Shown here: piece by piece, positions 25,393-31,886 of the stretch
How positions within the stretch are numbered: position 1 is the stretch's first letter
How the letters are laid out: each line of letters starts with the position of its first letter
Source of the DNA: JAJZXY01 sp046706185
Lineage (GTDB): Archaea > Thermoplasmatota > Thermoplasmata > Sysuiplasmatales > Sysuiplasmataceae
Assembly: GCA_046706185.1 (NCBI GenBank)
Contig: JBJKPR010000028.1
Span: forward strand, 1-48,398
Direction of reading: 5' to 3'
DNA: 48,398 bases
Program-made: the position numbers and the translations under genes
The notes under the pieces: model-generated
Told to the model about the DNA's origin: nothing
Databases searched by the model: none
What the model saw: the letters and a program-made list of their open reading frames with translations, nothing else

Positions 25393-26607
25393 ATGGGAAC
25401 TGAGTTCAGCCTGATGAAAGGCATTGCATGCCCTGCATGTGGAGCAAAATATGATCCGGACATGGTGAATTCCCTCTGCAGATGCGGGTCTCCGCTTTAT
25501 GTCACATACGACCTGGAGATGGCGAAGGAAGGGCTCTCGAAGAACAGTCTTGGAGGAAGGGAAGGCAGCCTCTGGAGATACCATGAGCTTCTGCCCGTCA
25601 AGAAGATCGAGAATGTCGTGAGCCTTGGAGAGGGAATGACCCCGCTGCTCAGTGCGGGGAAACTCGGCAGTGAACTCGGTGTGCCGAAACTGATGGTAAA
25701 GGATGAGGGAATCATACCCACGGGCACTTTCAAGGCCCGCGGGGCAGCTGCAGGAGTCTCAAAAGCAAAAGAGCTGGGCATAAGGAAGATAGTTATGCCC
25801 ACGAACGGGAATGCGGGTGCTGCGTGGGCACTCTACGCAGCAAGGGCTGGGATAGACGCGTTCATAATCATGCCTGAGAGCGCCCCGAAGATAACGATGG
25901 CGGAGTGTGTGGCAGCAGGCGCACGCCTTTTCCTTGTGGATGGTCTGATAAGCGATGCGGGACAGATTTCGAAAAGGGCTTCGGAGGATTACGGGCTGTT
26001 CGATGTGTCAACTCTCAAGGAGCCCTACAGGGTCGAGGGAAAGAAAACAATGGGACTTGAGATACTCGAGGAACTGTCCTGGAATGTGCCGGATGTCATA
26101 CTCTACCCGACGGGCGGGGGTGTGGGCCTGATAGGGATATACAAGGCGATTTCCGAGCTCAGGGAGATGGGCTGGGTGGAGAAAATGCCGAGGCTAGTTG
26201 CGGTTCAGGCTGACGGTTGCCAGCCAGTTGTAAGAGCCTGGGAAAAACATGCGACAGAATGTGAATTCTGGAACAATTCCAGGACGGTGGCATTTGGCAT
26301 CAATGTTCCAAAGCCGCTAGGTGACAGGTTAGTGCTTGATGCTCTTTACAAGTCTGGAGGGTATGCAATAGCAGTAACGGATGATGAAATCCTCGAGGCG
26401 CAGAAACTTGCGGGAAGGCTTGAGGGCATGTTCATGTGTCCCGAGGGGGCATCGACAGTGGCTGCCGTTGGCAAGCTCAGGGAAAGCGGATGGATCGAGA
26501 ACGGCGAAAGGGTTGTCGCGCTGAATACCGGAGCAGGACTGAAATACCCCGAGACTGTTGCAGTCGATGTCCCTCACCTCAAACCGTCCGACAGCCTGAG
26601 GATATGA
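25393..26607 (+). CDS. thrC: Threonine synthase
   Basis: 404-residue fold-type II PLP enzyme converting O-phosphohomoserine to threonine. The N-terminal Cys-rich ribbon (CPACGAKY about 13-20 and CRCG about 29-32) is typical of archaeal and related threonine synthases. The PLP lysine is in PTGTFKARGAAAG (about 108-120). The phosphate loop is TGGGVGLIG (about 239-247). The start ATG 25393 sits about 36 bp after TATA-like GGGTTTAAAG (25352-25361), giving a short leader; ATG 25414 is possible. It converges with the SRPBCC gene, 2 bp apart. Confidence 0.92.
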   Translation: MGTEFSLMKGIACPACGAKYDPDMVNSLCRCGSPLYVTYDLEMAKEGLSKNSLGGREGSLWRYHELLPVKKIENVVSLGEGMTPLLSAGKLGSELGVPKLMVKDEGIIPTGTFKARGAAAGVSKAKELGIRKIVMPTNGNAGAAWALYAARAGIDAFIIMPESAPKITMAECVAAGARLFLVDGLISDAGQISKRASEDYGLFDVSTLKEPYRVEGKKTMGLEILEELSWNVPDVILYPTGGGVGLIGIYKAISELREMGWVEKMPRLVAVQADGCQPVVRAWEKHATECEFWNNSRTVAFGINVPKPLGDRLVLDALYKSGGYAIAVTDDEILEAQKLAGRLEGMFMCPEGASTVAAVGKLRESGWIENGERVVALNTGAGLKYPETVAVDVPHLKPSDSLRI

Positions 26608-26609
26608 AG

Positions 26610-27083
26610 TCAGGAGCACTGCACATCTGGAACGAGCTCCCGCTCCAGGCTTTGCCTGATCCTGTCGTAGTGAGCCTCTACTTCCCTGCCTACAAAGCCG
26701 GGCCTGATAAGAAGATACAGTCTGGCGATAATGGATGTTATGTTGAGGTCCAGCTCCATGCGAAGCTCCGAGAAGGCGCCATCCTGCTCCAGATACCATG
26801 ATTGAGAATATTCGGCAATCCTCAAGCCATGGTAAGTCAGCACACCGTTGCCATGCCACCTGTCTGGCGGGAAAAGGAAGACATGCGTCTGCTCCTCCAT
26901 CCTGGAACCGGGGTAACGGTTATGGAGAAGGAACTCTGTTTGTGAAAGTGCGGTGACCTTCCTGCCGCCCTCCTTTTCGCCAAAGATGGCGCTGTCGTCG
27001 GGGGTGTAATCAGTGAGCCACTTGAAAGCACTGTCGGCGCTCACCCGCAACTTTCTCCTTACCGTAATGTGCTTCACAGACAT
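26610..27083 (-). CDS. SRPBCC-fold (START/Bet v1-like) protein
   Basis: 157 aa with the pattern of the polyketide-cyclase/START-like fold: N-terminal strand ITVRRKLRVSADSAFKWLTD with helix, central strands, and a long C-terminal helix VGREVEAHYDRIRQSLEREL (about 129-148). Such domains bind hydrophobic ligands or act in stress responses. No catalytic residues are evident. It ends 2 bp from thrC in the opposite direction and is divergent from the Lrp regulator, about 165 bp away. Ligand unknown. Confidence 0.65.
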   Translation of the reverse strand: MSVKHITVRRKLRVSADSAFKWLTDYTPDDSAIFGEKEGGRKVTALSQTEFLLHNRYPGSRMEEQTHVFLFPPDRWHGNGVLTYHGLRIAEYSQSWYLEQDGAFSELRMELDLNITSIIARLYLLIRPGFVGREVEAHYDRIRQSLERELVPDVQCS

Positions 27084-27218
27084 GGATCTGATGACAGGTA
27101 TAAGCGTACCGCCATGAGGCAGCGCCGGTGTGGGCCAGACACTTGATACTTCGATTTTCGACTATTTGTGATGCTCCCGTGAGCCTGATCAGCAATCCAA
27201 ACAGTGTCATTGAAAAAC

Positions 27219-27260
27219 ATATAATAAATGGATGCCGTTATGGAAGAACAAGCCAGGAGG
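27219..27260 (+). promoter_or_regulatory. Lrp-gene TATA box and Shine-Dalgarno that decide the start
   Basis: ATATAATAA (27219-27227) is a strong TATA box predicting transcription from about 27248. AGGAGG (27255-27260) is a full Shine-Dalgarno sequence. The next in-frame codons at normal spacing are ATT 27266 and CTG 27269; no ATG, GTG or TTG exists in this frame between 27182 and 27301. Confidence 0.6.
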
Positions 27261-27268
27261 CGGGGATT

Positions 27269-27748
27269 CTGGACATATATGATATCAGAATACTGAAAGT
27301 TTTGGAGGAAAATGCCGAGTTGCCACTCAATGACATCGGAAGGAAAGTTGGACTGCATTCGCCATCCGCAGTGAGCAAAAGGATCAGCAAGCTGAAGGAA
27401 AATGGATACATCGAGAGGATAACTGCCAAGCTGAACTATGAGAAGCTTGGCTTCGGCTTTGCAACGATGACGTTGATAGAGGGCAAACACAGAAAGAAGT
27501 CTGAAGAACTTCTGGGGGAGAAGCTGTGCAAGCTGCCGGGAGTCGTTGCAGTCCACAACACACTGGGCGGAACGGATTTCATTGTCAGGACGATCAACAG
27601 GAATATGGAGGAATACACCAGGACACTTGACATGATGCTTGAAACAAACAGTGTCGAAAGATCCAATACAAGAGCGATCATAAGGACATTCAAGGACATG
27701 GACTACTCAAGCATCAAGCTCATGGAAGAAGACGGGCGCAAGGACTGA
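27269..27748 (+). CDS. Lrp/AsnC-family transcriptional regulator (non-canonical start)
   Basis: About 159 aa, the normal length for Lrp/AsnC proteins. The N-terminal winged helix is DIYDIRILKVLEENAELPLN followed by DIGRKVGL and SAVSKRISKLKENGYIERI. The C-terminal RAM ligand-binding domain follows (VVAVHNTLGGTDFIVRTINR near 110). It probably forms octamers or dimers that respond to an amino acid; the nearby threonine synthase is one candidate target. The frame remains open back to GTG 27128, but this adds 47 residues unlike the family and lies before the TATA box. I place the start at CTG 27269 (or ATT 27266) after AGGAGG. A one-base indel in the GGGG run at 27262-27265 is the other explanation. 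Confidence 0.8.
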   Translation: MDIYDIRILKVLEENAELPLNDIGRKVGLHSPSAVSKRISKLKENGYIERITAKLNYEKLGFGFATMTLIEGKHRKKSEELLGEKLCKLPGVVAVHNTLGGTDFIVRTINRNMEEYTRTLDMMLETNSVERSNTRAIIRTFKDMDYSSIKLMEEDGRKD

Positions 27749-27878
27749 CGCTGTTCCAGCAGCAATGCTCCGTGCGGAATCACATTCGGGCCAGAGGCGG
27801 GCCACCACACTTCGGCAGGCTCTTCTGAAAACATGAAAAAGGAAGAGATTTGGTGAAAGAGTTTTGCACTGCAGTCGC

Positions 27879-29408
27879 TCAATCAGCGGGCGTTGCAGTC
27901 GCTCCGGGCAAGACCAGCCTCGCTATGGCAGACCCGAGATAGGTTATGACGAGGTTGATGAGCAGCGATGTCGCGGCGATATAAAGCAGGCCAAACGGTG
28001 AGCTCATGAGACTTGTGCTCAGCGTGCTGAATTTGTTGGCGACAAGTGTGAACCATATCCCAGATGCCATGCCCACAAGCCAGCCGGCAAAGAGAGCCCA
28101 CTTGTTGAGGAACTTCTTGTCGTAAAGCCCGAGCATCATGGCCGGCAGCGTCTGAGCGATGAATATACCGCCGAGCAGCTGGAGTTCTATTGCATACGTG
28201 TCCGACACGACGAAGACGAAGGCAAGAGCCAGGAACTTGAAGAGGATCGATGTCCACTTCACCACAAGCGTTTCTGTGGAAGGGCGAAGGTTGGGTACAA
28301 ACTCCTTGATTATGTTTCTGGTCAGCAGATTTGCCTGCGATATTGCCATCACGGCCGCAGGTACAAGGCCGCCTATGAATATTCCAAGGAATGCGACGCC
28401 TGTGAACCAGTCAGGCATGGTAGCGCTTATGAGCGCGGGAACGACCAGTGTGCCGTTGGCCGCCTGACCGGCGGGTTGCACGATCGCCATTGCATTAGGG
28501 ACTGCGTATACAAGGACACCAAAGAGGGTAAGCAGAAACAGTCCCACGCCGTACAGGGGCAGCAGCGCAGTGCTCAGCCTGACACTTTTGACGTTCTTTG
28601 AGCTCAGCACGCCGTTTATGGCATGCGGATAGAAGTAAAGTTGCAAGGCGCTCAGTATGAAGAGAGTGATGTAGGCGTTTGTAAGGGATGATGGCAGAGT
28701 AGCAAAACTCACTTTCGTACTTGCCGCGTGAGCGAGCTGGAATGCCTCGGCAAAACCGCCTGTGATCCTCATCGGAACATATATCACCACAACTATGACT
28801 GTTATGAGTATGATCGTGTCCTTCATGACGGCGGTCAGTGCCGCTCCCCTCAGGCCGCTGACGAATGTGAAGACAGCCAGCACTATGAAAGAGATGATAA
28901 GCGCTATCTCGCTTGTCCCCGCCAGCGTCGTCGGGAAATAAGGAGTAAGCATGACGACCAGCACTGCCCTCATACCTACGATCTGGAGTGCGATGTAGGG
29001 CAATTCTGCAATAATGCCCGTGGCAGCGATTGCAATTGCGAGCGTCCTGCTTTTGAACCTGTCCTTTACGAAATCCACACCAGTGATGTAGTGCTTGTTC
29101 CTCGACATCTTCCAGAGTGTGACCATCGTCACCATCGCAATCGCAAAAGTCGTCATGACGTAGGGCGTCGCGAAGGCGTAGATGCTCCCTTTGCCGAACG
29201 CGGCTGAAGGGACTGCGATGAATGTGTAGGCAGTATACAGGTCGCCTCCTACCAGGAACCAGGCAAGGTACGGGCCCAGCTTTCTTCCGGCAAGAGCCCA
29301 CTGGCCAAGGTCAGAAAGGTCACCCTTTCTCCAGTATGCGGCGGCAAATCCGAGGAAGGTGAACACAGCAAACAGCGCCATGAACACAACTACGGTGACG
29401 AGGGCCAT
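27879..29408 (-). CDS. Sodium:solute symporter, monocarboxylate permease-like (MctP type)
   Basis: 509-residue SSS-family transporter with about 13 helices. The N-terminal region AYWRKGDLSDLGQWALAGRK and WFLVGGDLYTAYTFIAVPSA match the MctP monocarboxylate branch, which takes up lactate, pyruvate, acetate or similar with Na+. It is paired with a DUF3311 subunit; that gene's stop overlaps its ATG (TGATG), which is the usual partner arrangement. The tail is short (ARLVLPGATATPAD). Substrate is inferred from family only. Import of small acids would feed the nearby succinate dehydrogenase and the TCA cycle. Confidence 0.85.
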   Translation of the reverse strand: MALVTVVVFMALFAVFTFLGFAAAYWRKGDLSDLGQWALAGRKLGPYLAWFLVGGDLYTAYTFIAVPSAAFGKGSIYAFATPYVMTTFAIAMVTMVTLWKMSRNKHYITGVDFVKDRFKSRTLAIAIAATGIIAELPYIALQIVGMRAVLVVMLTPYFPTTLAGTSEIALIISFIVLAVFTFVSGLRGAALTAVMKDTIILITVIVVVIYVPMRITGGFAEAFQLAHAASTKVSFATLPSSLTNAYITLFILSALQLYFYPHAINGVLSSKNVKSVRLSTALLPLYGVGLFLLTLFGVLVYAVPNAMAIVQPAGQAANGTLVVPALISATMPDWFTGVAFLGIFIGGLVPAAVMAISQANLLTRNIIKEFVPNLRPSTETLVVKWTSILFKFLALAFVFVVSDTYAIELQLLGGIFIAQTLPAMMLGLYDKKFLNKWALFAGWLVGMASGIWFTLVANKFSTLSTSLMSSPFGLLYIAATSLLINLVITYLGSAIARLVLPGATATPAD

Positions 29409-29623
29409 CAGGCGTCACTCCTGTCCTCATCATACCTGCCGAGTATCAACGCGGCAATGATGTACATTATGGCAGCGATGACCAGCCATAATCCCTGGAA
29501 CCACCAGAAGAAAGGCAGCCCCAGGAACTGCGGATCCATTCTATTGTACAAAGGCACATCCAGCAAGACTGCGGTCGGTATAATCAACAGCAGTGCTGCT
29601 GGAATATAATATGCTTTGACCAT
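29408..29623 (-). CDS. DUF3311 small membrane partner of the symporter
   Basis: About 71 aa from ATG 29623 with two hydrophobic helices and the conserved Pro-Leu-Tyr-Asn, Gly-Leu-Pro-Phe-Phe-Trp pattern of DUF3311. It is found beside MctP-type permeases, probably as an accessory subunit. An upstream ATG (29659) would add 12 polar residues, but a minus-strand TATA-like element at about 29668-29675 places transcription at about 29645, favouring 29623. Its stop overlaps the start of the symporter gene. Confidence 0.8.
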   Translation of the reverse strand: MVKAYYIPAALLLIIPTAVLLDVPLYNRMDPQFLGLPFFWWFQGLWLVIAAIMYIIAALILGRYDEDRSDA

Positions 29624-29710
29624 AGCTGTTTCAGCCCCCTTCCCCTCCCGTAAAGGCATGTATTCAGATAAACCTTGCTAGTGGAAAAAAACACGCATGC
29701 TGTAAATTCT

Positions 29711-29735
29711 CACTGGCATGATAGCTTTGCCAGTG
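29711..29735. promoter_or_regulatory. Perfect 8-bp inverted repeat upstream of the symporter operon
   Basis: CACTGGCA (29711-29718), 9-base spacer, TGCCAGTG (29728-29735). It lies about 40 bp upstream of the minus-strand TATA element at 29668-29675, the position expected for a dimeric regulator or activator. The rest of the 250-bp gap holds nothing recognisable. Confidence 0.45.
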
Positions 29736-29911
29736 TCCCTGGATGTAACTTGTTATTTCCTTTCCCATATGGCTGCGCCGCAGACGCAATGATAAACGAC
29801 TTTCACCAGAGTACAGCCTGCGTCGAGATGGGGTTTCATCGGCCGGCCGCAACAACGACAGACATGCTGCATTCACAACCACCGGAAGGGTCAACACATC
29901 GCTGTCCTGAC

Positions 29912-30508
29912 CTAAAAGCCTTGAGCCGGGAGTATCATCAGGCCCTCATCAGGCCTGCCCAGTGATCTGTGCTTCCCCTGAAGATACATCCTTCCGACAA
30001 TGGCACAGGTGATCGCATCAAGCTCGTCATGCGTGACTTTTGTCTTATCCAAACGGACCATCAAGGAAAGGCCACTCTGCAGGGATGCCAGGTCAGCCCG
30101 CTTTCTTGGAAGCCCCATGATGTCCTGCGCTCCGCCAGGGTACGTCTCTATGACCGAGAGTCCCTCAAGTTCCATCCTACCCTTGAGCGCGATCCCTCTT
30201 TCAGTCAGCATTCTCATCGGGCCAAGGGAAACAGGAAGAAAGCGGATTCCCATTGCGAGAAGCTGCCTGTCGCACTCCCTCAGATGCTGCGTCCCGGGAA
30301 CCTTGAGGCTCTTCCTCCCAAGAGGAAGGAAGAGCGGTGCATCAACGGCAACCACGGCGGGACCCGCGGACATCGTGGCCGCAATTATCTCCTCGTCTGT
30401 ATGGAGTACACGGGTCTCGCATCTGCCATCGGCATGAAGCGCGCAGTAGCCAGTGTTTCTCCTGACACTGCCCGCCAGGTCAATACCCACAACACAACCT
30501 CTGCTCAT
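29912..30508 (-). CDS. DUF429-family protein (predicted RNase H-fold nuclease)
   Basis: About 198 aa from ATG 30508; TTG 30535 adds nine residues, with GGAGAAGGGGG nearby. The N-terminus VVGIDLAGS (about 6-14) carries an Asp typical of DUF429, a family with a ribonuclease H-like fold and predicted nuclease activity. Further features are AVDAPLFLPLG (about 77-87), ETYPGGAQDIMG and the Asp pair in HDELDAITCAIVG (about 161-173), which could complete an acidic metal site. Biological role unknown. It is a single gene, preceded on its strand by the Fe-S carrier gene 160 bp away. Confidence 0.75.
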   Translation of the reverse strand: MSRGCVVGIDLAGSVRRNTGYCALHADGRCETRVLHTDEEIIAATMSAGPAVVAVDAPLFLPLGRKSLKVPGTQHLRECDRQLLAMGIRFLPVSLGPMRMLTERGIALKGRMELEGLSVIETYPGGAQDIMGLPRKRADLASLQSGLSLMVRLDKTKVTHDELDAITCAIVGRMYLQGKHRSLGRPDEGLMILPAQGF

Positions 30509-30642
30509 ATTATATGGACCCCCCTTCTCCTGCAATTACAGCAAATGCGGTGCGAACAGGAGGCGAGGCAAAGAATGGCCGAAAACAGCGTTCACGCATG
30601 GATCTGAGCCACGTGAGCAACGTTATGACATCGCAAAATCCA

Positions 30643-30658
30643 GGCAGCGCGCACTGCC
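30643..30658 (-). terminator. Possible hairpin terminator of the Fe-S carrier gene
   Basis: GGCAG (30643-30647), loop CGCGCA, CTGCC (30654-30658). Read on the minus strand it follows the stop of the A-type carrier gene (30699) and is followed by TGGATTTTG, a short T-run. Confidence 0.35.
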
Positions 30659-30698
30659 GGGTCCTGACGCTGGCGCCTGTCCGAGCAGTGGCTTTATC

Positions 30699-31055
30699 TC
30701 AGGCTCCGCAACCGCAGCCGCATCCGCCGCCGCCGCAACCGCAGCCGGCCCCGTTATTCACCTTCAGGTTGGGATTGTTAATCGTGAAGCCACCGCCCTC
30801 GATTGACTCGACATAGTCTATCTGTGTGCCATCAAGGTAGCTGGCACTTTCCTTGTCCACTACGATCTTGATGCCGTCCTGTGCCATCTGTATGTCCTGT
30901 TCAGGGTCGGAAGTTTCATCGAATGCCATACCGTACCTGAACCCGTGGTCGGCAGCCGCAAGATAGACTCGGAGCATGACGTCCTGTGTGTCCTGCTGAG
31001 ATATCAGCGATTTTACCTTGTCACAAGCCTTCTCAGTCAATAGCAGATTGACCAT
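30699..31055 (-). CDS. A-type Fe-S carrier (HesB/IscA/ErpA) with Cys-Gly tail
   Basis: 118 aa with the HesB/IscA fold: N-terminal LTEKACDKVKSLIS, central LRVYLAAADHGFRYGMAFDE, and FTINNPN near 91-97. Normal A-type carriers bind Fe or Fe-S through one internal Cys in GCSG and a C-terminal CGCG. Here the internal Cys is replaced (the equivalent of Cys is Asp, about 36), while the tail is expanded to five cysteines in a Gly-rich run (about 105, 107, 112, 114, 116). A different cluster-binding mode or a metal-chelating tail is likely. The upstream region has a TTTAAAG TATA-like box about 38 bp before ATG 31055. It is separate from the suf operon, about 8 kb away. Confidence 0.85.
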   Translation of the reverse strand: MVNLLLTEKACDKVKSLISQQDTQDVMLRVYLAAADHGFRYGMAFDETSDPEQDIQMAQDGIKIVVDKESASYLDGTQIDYVESIEGGGFTINNPNLKVNNGAGCGCGGGGCGCGCGA

Positions 31056-31211
31056 AGTAAACGACCTGGTGGTTCGATTGAAGTGAAGATATTTAAAGTT
31101 TCAGAAGCGACTGCGGCTACTTCATCACAATATGTTGGCTCATCAGACGCCGAGTGAGCCAGCGTGTCTGATAGCATTGCACGCGCAGACCAGCCACCGT
31201 GAATCTGTTCC

Positions 31212-31886
31212 TCAACATTTGCGCAGAATTGCAGCGGAGGCGTGGACAACAACCGTGCCAAAAGCTGTCACCCTTTTCCTAATGTCTTCTGACCACGCAA
31301 GAAGCTCAAGCCCGTCAAAGATGTCACACACAATGTCCCTGCCGAGGAAGCGACCCGCTCTATCCAGCTTGTTCATCTCCCCGGCTGGCACCCTGTCCAG
31401 CGGCCCCCTTTCCTCGACTGCCAGGACACCACCCTTCCCAAGCACTCTATCAACCTCCGCCGCGAGGCGGGACATAGAGCGCCGTGAATAACCAAGGAGC
31501 ACGTTCCTTGAGTAGATGAAGCCGAAGGAAGAGGAACAGAACGGGATGTTGAACATGTCGCCCATAACTCCGGCGAAACCCTGCCTTGAAGCGGCCTTCG
31601 CCAGAGCGCTTTGACTTGTATCCAGACCAACAAGGTCCAGACCAGCCGTACCCCGGGAACCAAGCAAGTTCACCAGATGAGAGTAGGACCTGCCAGTGCC
31701 GCAGCCAATCTCAAGGACTGGGCTCCTGAAACGAGGGTGCTCAAGGAACCACCGCTCAACAAGCGCAGAGACAGGATATCCTCCTATGCGCCGTCCAGTA
31801 TTGTAGAATTCCTCCCATCTGGCTGTGACAGAAGCCCTTTCACATTCGAGTTGTGGTTGGGTTGATGCAGTGTCCTGTTCCATCAT
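31212..31886 (-). CDS. Class I SAM-dependent methyltransferase
   Basis: 224 aa with motif I VLEIGCGTGRSYSHL (about 57-71), an acidic end of strand 2 in LDLVGLDTSQSAL, motif post-I GVMGDMFNIPFCSSSFGFIYS (about 105-125), and motif III-like RVLGKGGVLAVEE. The substrate is unknown; small-molecule methylation is typical. Its start overlaps the end of valS by 4 bp, so it is co-translated with ValRS, perhaps by chance of packing. The N-terminus (RWEEFYNTGRRIGGYP) recalls methyltransferase-11/12 proteins. Confidence 0.82.
   Translation of the reverse strand: MMEQDTASTQPQLECERASVTARWEEFYNTGRRIGGYPVSALVERWFLEHPRFRSPVLEIGCGTGRSYSHLVNLLGSRGTAGLDLVGLDTSQSALAKAASRQGFAGVMGDMFNIPFCSSSFGFIYSRNVLLGYSRRSMSRLAAEVDRVLGKGGVLAVEERGPLDRVPAGEMNKLDRAGRFLGRDIVCDIFDGLELLAWSEDIRKRVTAFGTVVVHASAAILRKC

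Noticed and set aside
27128..27268. Extended N-terminus of the Lrp regulator from GTG 27128 or 27179
   Set aside because: It would add 30-47 residues unlike the family and most of it lies before the strong TATA box at 27219-27227.
28159..28467. Plus-strand open frames over the symporter, Ca2+-ATPase and SerRS genes
   Set aside because: They are shadows of strongly supported opposite-strand or other-frame genes and have no domain features.
30619..30698. Riboswitch near the Fe-S carrier gene
   Set aside because: Only a simple hairpin is visible, downstream of the gene; no conserved riboswitch core was recognised.
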